Below, one piece after another: positions 1 to 10,463 of a stretch of DNA of 64,000 nt (position 1 is its first letter; each line of letters begins with the position of its first letter). The notes under the pieces are model-generated. The model was not told the DNA's origin. It worked only from the letters and a program-made list of their open reading frames with translations, and did no database searches. The position numbers and the translations under genes are program-made. The DNA comes from Drosophila miranda. Its lineage: Eukaryota; Arthropoda; Insecta; Diptera; Drosophilidae. Where the stretch lies: positions 23,117,718 to 23,181,717 of the forward strand of contig NC_046673.1 in the NCBI RefSeq assembly GCF_003369915.1, in the 5' to 3' direction.

Positions 1-466
1 GGTGTAAGTTAGTTTTTTGGCTTAGCCGGGCAACCGGCAGCCAGCAGCCAGCAGTAATGCTGCAAACACTTTAAACAGAGAGAGCCAGAACGTGGCCGGA
101 AGGCGTGAGGCATGAAGGCATGCTGAAAGGCAGGGGCAAGGGCAGAGCCAGTGGCAGAGCCAGACCCAGACCCAGAGTTGTGGTGGTGCATGGCGAGGGT
201 GCACCACATGGAGAGTTACCTTAATTTAGTGCAGTTTGCAAAATGTGCGTACGTGTAGAAAGAACCAGACACCAGGCACACACACATCCATTGGGGAGGC
301 GGGCAGACTCGAGTTGAAGTTAGTTGGGCTCTAAAGTTGACTCTACATTAAATCAAACACTTGGCGAAACATATGATCAGAAAAGTTGCTGAAATACACT
401 TCCCTACCGCTTCTGGTGCGGAGTCATGGAAATGAGGCCGGCACAGGGAAATGACTCACACGAAGG

Positions 467-502
467 GGCAGGTGGCAGGTGGCAGGTGGCAGGTGGCAGG
501 GG
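467..502. repeat. GGTGGCA heptamer tandem repeat
   Basis: About five uninterrupted copies of a 7-base unit (GGTGGCA), passing into a G-rich run. It is an ordinary minisatellite-like tract with no gene association visible. Confidence 0.85.
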
Positions 503-2269
503 GAGGGAAGAGGTAAAGCGGAAGGGAACGGAGTAACGTACTGAAAGATTGTTCCTGTCAGCGGTTTATAGTTTCACTCATGAACATGAAACATTTAATG
601 GATTGCCAGTTTGATATTCAGCACAGATTTTCCAGCATACCCCGCAGGCCCCGTGATGGCCATGTATCTGCCGAGGATTTCTTGGGGAAATACTTGGGAA
701 CTTGGCTTGAAATTATTTTTCAGCTGCCTGGGAGTAAAAGTAATAGTAAACGCATCTTTTTGGGGGTGGGGTTTGGGCCGATACTTTGTCCCCAAATTGG
801 CAGCAATAAATCATCAGCCTTGGGCCCAACGAATTTTATAGTTGACAAACGAAATCTCTTCCGCTCATTTACTATCCCCACCTAAAGATACATTCCACCC
901 TCCACCTCCCGCCGATTAGCATGGGGGCCTATTGGGCCACACCCATCCGAGGGGAGCTCGGGGCGTCACCTGAAACACTTGGGGCCATGCTGATTATTTT
1001 CTACTTTGCGACGTTTAAAGCGGGCTCTGGGTGGGGGGGGCAAGTGGGGTCGGACTCCGTGCGGCATGTGCCTGTGTCAGCAACAGCTCAGCCGCGGCGT
1101 AGCATGGCACGGCGCGTGTAAGGCAACAGAAAATCGATTAACATGGCTTTAATGGCAGCCATCCTCTGCCTTCCTCTCTCTCTCTCTCGCTCTCTCTCTT
1201 GTCTCCTCGCCCCAACATGATGTTGACAATGAGAGGGGGGGGCTGTGGAGGGGCGCTGCAAACTTTTACACGCTTCAGAGGAAAATCCATCCCCCATCCC
1301 CACTTCCGGTGTAAATGAGACAACATCTGCGGGGTGGGGTCCCGGGTAGGTCTTTTGGGGGTGGGGGTATTAATTGTGACAGATTCAAGACTGAGCCTCG
1401 AACCTCATTTCGTTTTAAAGTTGGCCTTAAAGAGCGCCACCCGAATGACATATTGATTCGTTCCATGGGGAAGGGGATGGGGGGTGGGGGCGAAGGTCAG
1501 AGTGCAGAGGACAATTGTAATTGACTTGGAATCGCTGTGGCATCTGGCATCTGCCGTGTCCGCTAAATGCAATTTAATTGAACCCGAACACTGAAAACCA
1601 CTCTCGAATTCGAATTTGGCAATAGGCCCAAACGCAGCCCATACTCTCCGACTGCCAGCGACAAGCCCCCGAAACACTCTATCAAATTCATCAATAAATA
1701 TTTCATATTCAGCCCCAAATGAGGGGCTGGACAGGCGGGTGGGGTGTGGAGTGTAATCTGCGGAATCCTATACCCTGAAAATCCAGCTGAAAAAAGAAAG
1801 AAAAACCCCAGCAACAATAATATTTGTAAATCAAATTTCCCCACATTTTCCGCATCCAGGTGTGCGTGTGTGTGTATGCACCCCTGAACAGCTCTAATTG
1901 AAAATGCAAATTACATTCGAACACGAAAATACTCGTAATTATAAAACAAGAAAGGATTCCCACACTGGATAGCCGAGGCTTCGAATACCCTTTGCTCTCG
2001 TGCTCTCAGGCCCCCATGGAGTGTTTCCTTAGCAACTACTCGAAAGCCCTCGGATTGTACGTATAACAGAAAGCCCAAAGCTGTTATGATCCGATCCCGA
2101 GACTTCCGAAATGATCTATACTCTGATTGGCAAGGGTATTGCAAAGAAAACAAAACAACAACAGAAATGCAAATCAAATACAGGAAACACTATCGATTGC
2201 GTAGCTTATTGAATTATTGTTTCAGCAGTTACGGGAATGGAATTCTTTAAAATACAACCAACAAAAGCA

Positions 2270-2313
2270 GGGGTTCGAGGGGTTCCGGGGGTTCCGGGGG
2301 TTCCGGGGGTTCC
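2270..2313 (+). repeat. G-tract array, 9-bp period (GGGGGTTCC)
   Basis: Five runs of four or five G (2270-2273, 2279-2282, 2287-2291, 2296-2300, 2305-2309) are separated by loops of 4-5 bases. The last four are in a strict 9-bp period with TTCC loops. This satisfies the usual intramolecular G-quadruplex pattern on the + strand. Function is unknown. Confidence 0.85.
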
Positions 2314-3220
2314 ACACTCTCTGTTAAACAGGAAAACCAATTTCATTTCTTAGAAATCAAGTATGTTACGTAGTTGATAATAGCTATCGCGCTAGCCTCG
2401 ACCTATAAAGTCCTATAAAGCCGCTCAAAGCATATCAGAATATTCAATCGTAATAATCCAAAACAATGCCTCTACCACATTTCCATATGCACATGCACAT
2501 GCATATGCATATGGCCCCGTATGTATATCCGTAGTTCTGGTTTTGGTTCCGTTTAGGCCTTGCTTTTTGACAAATTGGCATTGTGGCGCCCGACGGCAGG
2601 GGCTGGTCAGCGGCTATATAATTCATTACGGATGCAAACATTTGGTATGCACGCGCTCGACATTTAAATGGAGTGCGCAACAATCGGCAATCGAACTGGG
2701 GAGTACCCTGTGTTGTGCCCAAAAGATCCACGAATTCAAATTCAAATTTAAATTTCAAAAATGGTTAAGCAGTGTATATCAACCGTTTTTGCACTGGTCA
2801 TTCGACTGCTTGCCCCACTCATCATCCACCAGCTCCCGAGAACTGTTCTTCCTAACTGTACTGAGCTGCTTGGCGGATATTTCCCTATCCCCTGCTTGAA
2901 ACTGAACTGCATTCATCGTATTGTACATACAACTATTTCCGCTTTCCACTGCTAGAAGCTAAAAGCATACACACCACTATTTTCAGGGTATTCCGTCACT
3001 CGAATCCGTATCCAGTGAAAAGCCAAATAAAACAGCTTTCCAAATGTCAACGCAAGATATTTATGCAGAATTGATTTGACAAAAACATTGCCGAACAGCA
3101 TCAGGCACCACAAAATTGCATGGTAATGAATTACACCCAAATACGAGTACAAATACACCCATATAACCCTGATCCAACAATAATAATAGCCTGTTAATGA
3201 CAGGGCTTTTGCGGAGACCG

Positions 3221-3256
3221 CCCCAACCCCAACCCCAACCCCAACCCCAACCCCAA
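3221..3256. repeat. CCCCAA hexamer repeat
   Basis: Six tandem CCCCAA units in perfect register. The complementary strand (TTGGGG) has quadruplex potential. The unit equals the ciliate Tetrahymena telomere repeat, which is surely coincidence in a fly. A shorter, imperfect version recurs near 50,693-50,718. Confidence 0.9.
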
Positions 3257-5222
3257 AACACAAACCAAATGCCATTCAAACTGCACTAAAAGGTACTCAG
3301 GCCACAGGATCATCGAAAAGAAGACTTGAACACAACAATAATTATGCCATAAGCCGAGCACATACGACATACGTCCATCAGTGAAATTTACAGACTGCAC
3401 AAAGCAGTACTTAGCAAAACTTAAGTTAACCAGCACTTAATCAATAAATTCTACAAATGAGAAATGAGAAATGCAGACATTTTATGGGTCAAGTTCTGGT
3501 GGCTGTACCAGAGGTTAATTTCGGTGCTTTACTCGTCCTTCCATTGTCTTGCGTTCCGTTCCGTGAACCAAACAAACGTGTGCCCTGTGGTTGCAGCTGT
3601 GGCTGGTAACGGTACCTGGCGCTGTTTGTCGTTGCACCACATGGGTTCCTGCTCATAAGTAGGTCCCGTCCCTCAGTGGCCAATGCCCAGCGCCCAGCGC
3701 CCTTTTGCTGCCTCCTGTTAGGCGTGCGTGACTCCATGCCTGTTTGTAGTTTGATTTAGATTGGCTACGACTGGGGCCACGACTGGGGCTACGAGGGACG
3801 AGGGCACTGACACGGACACGGAGCGGGAACATCAACGGAAGTTTAGCGCATTGCAAGTGGAGCATGGAAATCGTTGGCATACGGAACACACACCCAGCCC
3901 CACCCAGCCACGGCTGTAGCAGGGGCTGTGGCTGGCGCATGGAAGGAGCAGTCGGACATATGCAAATATGTATATGCACATGTCGACATAAGTACATGCA
4001 TGCCGGCGCCGGCCACCAAATGAGGAGGCCAATGAAGTTGATAGAACCAACTAAGATGCCTTCATTCGTCGCCCAGTCCTGTTACCATGCCCTGCCTCTG
4101 CCTCTGCCTCCAACTCGCTGATTAAACAGCAGGCTCCATCAGAATGGGGCCAGCAGCAGGAGCAGCAACAAGACAAGTCTAGCCCCAGCGGCGTTTATGC
4201 GTTCAGCCTGCACACGATTAAGGGTTTTACATGGGCCAAAATGTGTGGTGTTCAACATTTACCAAGTTTTGCCGGAGCCAGTGGCCTTCGATATATGTAT
4301 TGTTCATGCCTTAACAATCATGACTGGCTCGTGAGAACTCGTCTCGTGTGAACATTGTGGCACAGCAGGCAGGCAGGAAGGCAGGCAGGCATCTGCTGAA
4401 GCCTTGAGGTCACTGCAAATGCGTGACGCGTGAAAATTCGTCAAATGCAGGCCAACTGACAGAAGAGACTTGGCCGAAAACACACCCCCCACCGTCCACC
4501 CTCCAGCCTGCTCCTGATGCTCCTTGCTTAAATATGCACAAAGACCCCACGACCCCGCCCCCCCCAACGCATGGCCAAAGGCTCGAAAGAGAAGTGCTTG
4601 GCCATGTGGATGCGCATGGGAATGGAACCGAGTGGAGGCGGAGGGGGAGGGGGAGGGGGTGTTGGAGGGCGGAGATTGCGTATCAACTGATTAAGCAAGA
4701 CACAAGGCAAGACAAGCGCAGCCGGGACCCTGGACTCTGGACCCAGGACCCACTACCCACTACCGTGTCATAGCCGTGAGCAAAGGCATTCATATGGTAA
4801 CAGGCGATTCACGCGACTTGAACTGCAATTAAAAGTTGAAGGCTGCTCTGATCTGCCGCTTGCATAAATCTGGCAATTAAATCGGACGTAAGCCGCAGTT
4901 GACAACCCTACGAGGTAGCCCTACAAGTTAATTATTTGATTTCTCTATAAACCGAAGCCAAAGGCAGGCGTTGACATTACCATTAGTTTATGATTATTGA
5001 GTCGTACCTTTCAATCGAATTGAGCATTGAACCGAGTTTCGATTATTGCTGGATCTTTCTTCCAGGCCAAAGTTCCGTTTCCGAACCGAACTAAGCCGAA
5101 CTGAACCGAACCGAACCGATCAAGGCCGTCCTCTGATCCGATCTCTGTAAGTAAGTACGTAAGTAATCTTGCAATTAGAGTGACGTGATGTTTAGAGACC
5201 TAAGAGATCTGCCACAGAAAAG

Positions 5223-5798
5223 ATGGCACCAAAGAATCGCATTGCAAGGGTGCCCGCTGCACATGTGGCGGCCCGGTCGTCCAATGGGAAGCTGTCGGTA
5301 GGCACCCAGACCGGGACTCAAATTTGCGCGGCTCCCAGTCGGGTGCCAACGCGTCCCAAAATTATCACCGGCAAGGACCAGCTGAGCATGATACGCCGTG
5401 GCGTGAAGCGGGCCAGCCAGCCGGCGCACTTCCATGTGGTACCCAAAGAACGTTTCATCACTGCTCGCGCATCGGTCGCAGGGGCTATTTCCCCGCCTTT
5501 GGCCAACGAGAAGGCCTGCCAGGCAACACCGGTCGGCAAGGAATTGAAGATCAGGCGGCCAACGGCCGTGGCTTCGTCCAGGCCACGGCAGATTCCCCCG
5601 ATACCGATGGAGGAAACGCGCAAAGAGAGCGTCTATAACAAGGAGGTGAAGCGCTTGAAATACCTGATGGAAATTGTGAATGCCGATAAGCCACCAAACT
5701 GGAGCTTGGCCTCAGACATGTGGCGGGAGATTGATTACCTGGAGCGTCGTATCGACGCGTATCAGAACGAAAAACCGGCAAACAGAGCACCAAAGTAA
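5223..5798 (+). CDS. orphan basic protein, 191 aa
   Basis: I do not recognise this protein. It is a single open frame of 191 codons starting at the first ATG after a GTAAGT-rich leader and ending in TAA. The N-terminal two thirds are basic, rich in Ala, Pro and Arg and probably disordered. The C-terminal part (about residues 130-180) is charged and helix-like, with a KEVKRLKYLMEIVN stretch and a WREIDYLERRIDAYQNE stretch that could form a short coiled coil. Near residues 24-32 it carries SVGTQTGTQ, which contains the TQT core of dynein light chain LC8 binding motifs. That link is inference only. Codon use looks coding. An ATTAAA at about 5994 could serve polyadenylation. A rapidly evolving, perhaps testis-expressed protein is possible but not shown. 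Confidence 0.65.
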   Translation: MAPKNRIARVPAAHVAARSSNGKLSVGTQTGTQICAAPSRVPTRPKIITGKDQLSMIRRGVKRASQPAHFHVVPKERFITARASVAGAISPPLANEKACQATPVGKELKIRRPTAVASSRPRQIPPIPMEETRKESVYNKEVKRLKYLMEIVNADKPPNWSLASDMWREIDYLERRIDAYQNEKPANRAPK

Positions 5799-6960
5799 AG
5801 CACAAAAGCTCAAAAAGTACACTAACAAGTCACACTTCACACACGAAAGAGTCGATTGCAACAATCGTTTGCACAAATCGTCAGCAACAATCGTCCCAAT
5901 GTACCTGCAACAAGCACCCGAACGTACACTAAAACAAAATCACAATCACATTGCGGCAAATAATTGTACCAAAGATTTGGTGTTGTTGATGTATTAAAGC
6001 CGTACTGCGAACTAGTTCTTAATTGTAGAGACCTAGTTCTCATTTATGAGAGAACTCGTTCTGACCTTGCAGCATGCATTCCCGGTCCACGTTTGGAGTA
6101 TCGTTTCACTTTAGTCCACATCCTCGTACTGTTTGATATAGTAAAGAATGGTACAACCTTCCTGAGGTGATGCTCCGGGCCAAGTTACCAATCGGGCTTT
6201 TCCCACAGCCTTATCCATCTTTGATCACGGCCAAAGCTGATCTTCGGCAAGAGGAGCTACCAATCGCTTTAATTATAAACATGATCATCAGAAATAGAGT
6301 TTTTGGAGTGCATATAATCATTATATATGTATATATCTTTACTTATTATATTGTAAACGCTTTTACATGATAGATATAAGTAAGTACGCACATCCGTGTA
6401 GTACGTGCTCATCATATTTTACGAGAACGAGAACGAAGCCTGTTCTTCTAAAGGAAAAGCTGCACAATGGGGGTAAGACTAGACCTGTCCGTCCCTCAGA
6501 TAGACACACATCCATCCACACAACAAAGTACGAGTAAAAGTACAAGTGGGAGAACGAGTAGTATATCCATATCAACATGTGCTCAGACGACAGCCCATAA
6601 AACACGCACACACACACGGCACGCACACAGTCCAAAGATGATTATTATGCGCCTTATCGGAGTGCAGGCGGGCAGCAGATCAACAAGGAAAGAAAAACAG
6701 GTTCTCGACGAGTCGATTTCTGTATGCCCTTACGCGGACCCCAGGCCATGGATCGGACTAACCACCACTTCGTGTACGTCCGCATAGTGAGGGCGAGAGT
6801 GAGAGCAACTGATAGTCGCTCTGTCGTCGCGTCCCTCTGGTGAGAGAATGACAAAGAAGCAGCCATAAAAACAGAGCGCAGTGCTACCCCAGCAAGCGGA
6901 GCCTCACTCTTCAATTGCTCGAGATAGCAGCAACACCGACGAGAACAAAGAGCTGAGAAA
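5799..6960. other. intergenic, asparaginase 5' flank
   Basis: No supported gene. The left part is AT-rich and has repeated GAACTAGTTCT / GAGAACTCGTTC words between 6005 and 6062. The right part becomes GC-rich and is probably the promoter and leader of the asparaginase gene. I see no canonical DRE or motif 1 here. Confidence 0.5.
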
Positions 6961-7938
6961 ATGCCACGCCCAGTGCTGCTGATACACGGAGGAGCCGGGG
7001 ACATTCCGGACTCGCGCATCGCTGGCAAGTTCAAGGGCATCAAGGAGGCGCTGCGATGTGCTTGGGGCAGCCTGGTGCCGGCCAGTGGGGCGAAGGGCAG
7101 CGCCCTGGACGCCGTCGAGACGGCGGTGCGCAGCATGGAGCTGGACGAGAACTTCAATGCCGGCTACGGCTCCTGCTTGAACACCGACGGGCAGGTGGAG
7201 ATGGAGGCCAGTCTAATGGAAGGGCGGGATCTGCGCGCCGGCTGCGTCACCCTGCTGCGGGACGTGATGCACCCGATTACGGTGGCGCGTCGTCTCATGG
7301 AGAAACAGCGGCACACGTTCATCGGCGGCGAGGCGGCCCAGGAGCTGGCCCTGTCCACGGGCAGCGAACGGCTGCCAGCGAACGCCTTGGTCACGGAGGG
7401 GGCCCGCTTCACGCTGCAACAATTCAAGGAGCAGCTGACCCAGGGCAAGGATCCCTTCTTCGCCCGCACAGAGCTGGCCGCTGAGCAGAAGACCGACCCC
7501 AGCGGAGAGACGGTGGGCGCTGTGGCCATGGACCAGGATGGCCAAATTGTTGTCGGCACCTCAACCGGCGGCATCACGGGCAAGTGGCCCGGTCGCATTG
7601 GCGACACGCCCATCCTGGGCAGCGGCACCTATGCGGACAACGCCAGGGGCGGCGTTTCCACCACCGGCCATGGCGAGACAATCATGCGATACAATCTGGC
7701 CCAGCGCATCCTGGCCGCCATCGAGCACAAGGGCATGTCCGCCCAGGCGGCGGCAGACCAAGAGTGTCGCGAGATGACCAGACGCATCGGTGGCACGGGC
7801 GGCGCCATCGTTGTGGGCCATGCCGGGGATCTGGGCATCAGCTTTACATCGCAACGCATGGCCTGGGGCTACATACAGGACGATACCATCTTCTACGGCA
7901 TCGAGGGCCAGGTGGTACACCAGGAGCCGCTCTCTTAG
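6961..7938 (+). CDS. CG7860: isoaspartyl peptidase / L-asparaginase (Ntn hydrolase)
   Basis: Intronless 325-codon gene of the plant-type asparaginase family (human ASRGL1 is about 308 aa). These enzymes hydrolyse L-asparagine and repair or degrade beta-aspartyl dipeptides. They are made as a precursor that cleaves itself before a Thr, which then becomes the N-terminal nucleophile. Seen here: HGGAG at residues 9-13, the DAVE region at 50-53, the cleavage site G-E-T-VGAVA with Thr184 as nucleophile, and the substrate loop TSTGGITGKWPGRIGD at about 200-215 followed by GSGTYAD. All the residues I know to be needed are present, so it should be active. The start is the first ATG in a suitable leader. 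An AATAAA lies at 8004-8009. It matches the fly gene annotated as CG7860; the function comes from the family. Confidence 0.95.
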   Translation: MPRPVLLIHGGAGDIPDSRIAGKFKGIKEALRCAWGSLVPASGAKGSALDAVETAVRSMELDENFNAGYGSCLNTDGQVEMEASLMEGRDLRAGCVTLLRDVMHPITVARRLMEKQRHTFIGGEAAQELALSTGSERLPANALVTEGARFTLQQFKEQLTQGKDPFFARTELAAEQKTDPSGETVGAVAMDQDGQIVVGTSTGGITGKWPGRIGDTPILGSGTYADNARGGVSTTGHGETIMRYNLAQRILAAIEHKGMSAQAAADQECREMTRRIGGTGGAIVVGHAGDLGISFTSQRMAWGYIQDDTIFYGIEGQVVHQEPLS

Positions 7939-8420
7939 GCACTTGAATGGTTCTCATTTAATGGCTCACACATTCTTCTAAAAAGAAAGCAGAACTACAC
8001 GTGAATAAATTACTTAAGTTACGAATCTAGGATCTAAGTTACAAGAAAGCAGCATACAAAGTTATGCTATAATATAACTAGTACGTACGTAAATGCTATC
8101 CATGATTGCATTACATTTTGTTGCTTTTTGTTTGTTCTATATGCGGCTGAAGAGGACAGGTCCCCAGATCCCACAGTCAGGTCCGGACAGGTAGCTGCGC
8201 TTTGTGGCAGTCCCAGGTCCATTACCAATACTGCAAGCCTTTTATCTAGTTCTAGTTATATTTCTAGTTGGAGGTAAAGCTCATTTATCTGTGTCCACTC
8301 CGTCAAAGTCCCTTGGGGGCGGATGCGGAGTACAAGAAATCTCAATGTGAAGCTATGTCTGACTTAGCCTAGGGGCAGGAGAAAGAAAGAGCACCTTCGG
8401 ACGTGCTATAATCGTGTTAG

Positions 8421-9131
8421 CTAGCTGTGGACAGCCGGGGGGGCCACGTCACGCTGCGACTCGTGAGCCTCGGTGATGCCGTAGCAGTGCTTGGCTTTAC
8501 CATCGCGGTACTTGTTCTCGTGCTCCACAGAGTGCGAGTTGGTGCGGCACTTGACGAGACACAGCTCGAAGTGATCTGCCACACTGGCATAGATGTATTT
8601 GGGTGTGTGGGCTGACTGCAGCACCAGTTCGAGGAGTGGCTGCTTGTCGGGATGCAGGCAACAGGACACGCAGTACTCGTACAGGCGGCAGCAGTTGGTG
8701 GTGGCGTTGCAGGTGCGACAGCTGTAGTAGCCGATTCCGGGCAGCTCCAGGTTGCAGCAGCCGCTGGGGAGGGCCTGCTCTCGCAGGCACACAAAGCCGC
8801 GCTCGTCGGTGAGCAGCTGGCGGCCCTGCACCGAGTTGCGGCACCGCAGTTCCGTGTCCCGAGTACGATTGATATGCTGTTCCGGCGCCAAAAGCTGCTG
8901 CGTCCAGAGGAGAGGGCGCGTGCGCTGCACCTCAAAGTCGTCATAGTGCAGACCACTAAAGGCGCCCTGCTACGGAACTTTACGAGATTAGTTTTCCACT
9001 GTCCAGACTGTTCTAGTGCCACTCACTCGATCCAAAAGGTTGCCCCAGATAATGCAAATAAGCAGCAGCAGCACAAGAATTATGTAGATGATGCGTCTTC
9101 TCAGCAGGCGTGTAAGTGCGGCTGGCCACAT
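8421..9131 (-). CDS. SPRING1 / C12orf49 homologue, SREBP pathway regulator
   Basis: Two coding exons on the minus strand: 9027-9131 and 8421-8966, with a 60-nt GTGAGT...CAG intron joined in phase 0, giving 216 aa (human about 205). Exon 1 starts MWPAALTRLLRRRIIYI and encodes a basic patch followed by a hydrophobic segment, typical of a type II Golgi membrane protein. Exon 2 encodes the conserved cysteine-rich luminal domain: CRNSVQGRQLLTDERGFVC, then CCNLELPG, an EYCVSCCL centre, a DHFELCLVKCRT helix and the HENKYRDGKAKHCYG tail. These match human SPRING block by block. In mammals SPRING is needed for site-1 protease/SCAP function and so for SREBP activation. Flies lack sterol synthesis but keep SREBP for fatty-acid and phospholipid control. 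Upstream lies a motif 1 / motif 6 / DRE promoter. A symbol is not assigned because I do not recall the fly name. Confidence 0.92.
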
Positions 9132-9446
9132 CGTATGCTAGTGACCGCATCCCAGCAGCACAGCCAGCCCAGCCCCGCTACCAGAGTGGGAGGGCCCACT
9201 GTGACGCCGCCTGTTCGGCTTCCTCCGCTTGCTGCTGCACTGCGACAGCTCTCCACTGGCCCGCACCCTGCATGCGCATTGGGTTCAGCTGCTCCGCTAT
9301 TCCGCTGTTTAGGCTGCTGTGGCACGTGGTATTCGTCCTGTGGCCAAAACAATTAGCCCACTGTTGCAACTTTCAACTGTATTTACAGATTAAATAATTT
9401 AAATTTTACAGAATTTGTGTTCTTTTTCTTTTGTTTTGCTGCAGAC

Positions 9447-9567
9447 CAGTGTGACCAGTGCGGCCGCGGATTTATCGTTAAAATATACCGTCCGACCCTC
9501 AGAAATATACCAAAATATACCGTCTCATTTTAAAAATGGAGGTGCTGGGCTACCGATAGTATCGATA
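9447..9567 (-). promoter_or_regulatory. motif 1 / motif 6 / DRE core promoter cluster
   Basis: On the minus strand, 9447-9457 reads TGGTCACACTG, a perfect Ohler motif 1 (M1BP site). Between about 9480 and 9525 three GGTATATTT words match motif 6; one is the full TTTGGTATATTT. A palindromic DRE TATCGATA follows at about 9560. Motif 1 with motif 6 is the known pairing of TATA-less housekeeping promoters in flies. The position, about 300 bp upstream of the SPRING start codon, fits that gene. Confidence 0.75.
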
Positions 9568-9618
9568 TTTACTTTGCATGCTATCGATGTTGACTGCAGC
9601 AAGGCACCAAAATCAAAA

Positions 9619-9807
9619 TTAAAAATCGGCAAAATTTTCTTTAGTCTTTGGGAGCTCTATAAGGCCATGAATTCTAATAAAACTGTGTTTGCACATCTTG
9701 AGTTTCTTCGCGTTATCCTTTTCGGTTAATTGGTATAGTCTACGCTTAGCACGCAAGACGGGCCGAACCACACACTGCTTTTTGGCGGTTTCTTCTTGGA
9801 CTTTCAT
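9619..9807 (-). CDS. possible 62-aa small ORF
   Basis: A minus-strand frame starting MKVQEETAKKQCVVRPVL, basic and Lys/Arg rich, upstream of the SPRING promoter cluster. The first 40 codons look mildly coding and the rest less so. A CAG before the ATG could be a splice acceptor, so it may be the terminal exon of something I cannot trace. I do not recognise it and it may be chance. Confidence 0.22.
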   Translation of the reverse strand: MKVQEETAKKQCVVRPVLRAKRRLYQLTEKDNAKKLKMCKHSFIRIHGLIELPKTKENFADF

Positions 9808-10174
9808 TCTTACGACGCTCTGTTCGCAGTCTGCAGAAACTTATTGTGTGACTATTACATAGGCTATTATTATTCTGGTTTTCATTACCAGAGTTTAATT
9901 CTGTTATGCTACACAGAATTTCAGCATTTTAGTCGAAGTCCGTCAAACTGAGCGTTAGTAATCGACTAACTTATCGGTGAACTAGTTGAATTGAAACGAA
10001 AATTCACTCACCTCATTTGAAATTTCAGATGTGTGTTTGCTTGTCCACAAAAAAATTGTCATCTTTTATGCAATTATGCGGCAGAGGTACAGATATAATT
10101 AAGTTAAGGCATACTCTTTTAAAGAACGGGAACCTAATCCTGAACTAGCTCAATTGAGCTTAAATAGCACACTA

Positions 10175-10182
10175 TATCGATA
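10175..10182 (+). promoter_or_regulatory. DRE palindrome upstream of DNAJC25
   Basis: A perfect TATCGATA, the DREF-binding element, lies 282 bp upstream of the DNAJC25 start codon. It is typical of constitutively expressed fly genes. The transcription start was not determined. Confidence 0.6.
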
Positions 10183-10463
10183 CCCATCCCTAACAAAATT
10201 TATACGTTTTCGTTTCGGTCTCAACTTGAGCGGGCTTAAAGCCGTAGGAGGGAAAGTTCTAACCTGCAAGCGGCACAAACAACGGCCAGCGCCAACGTGC
10301 CCACCAAAACGAGCGGGCTCACTAGTTGCTCCCCAGTCGGTGACGAGACGTTGCCGCTCCGCTCTACGCTCACCACAGCCGCAAACAGCTGTTGCCGAGT
10401 ATTTGCTGCCACCGCTGCAACCCACACCCACCGCACCACACAGCACCGCCATAACCTGCCAAG

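Larger units (their letters stand above)
1..5222. other. non-coding stretch, no supported gene
   Basis: I see no open frame here with family resemblance or Drosophila-like codon use. The content is simple-sequence rich: G-rich runs, a CT tract near 1170-1200, GGTGGCA repeats near 470, a G-tract array near 2.3 kb and CCCCAA repeats near 3.2 kb. It could be intron or untranslated sequence of a gene starting outside the window. Around 5150 there are stacked GTAAGT words, followed by an AG at about 5180, which may be a 5' UTR intron of the orphan ORF that follows. Confidence 0.6.
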
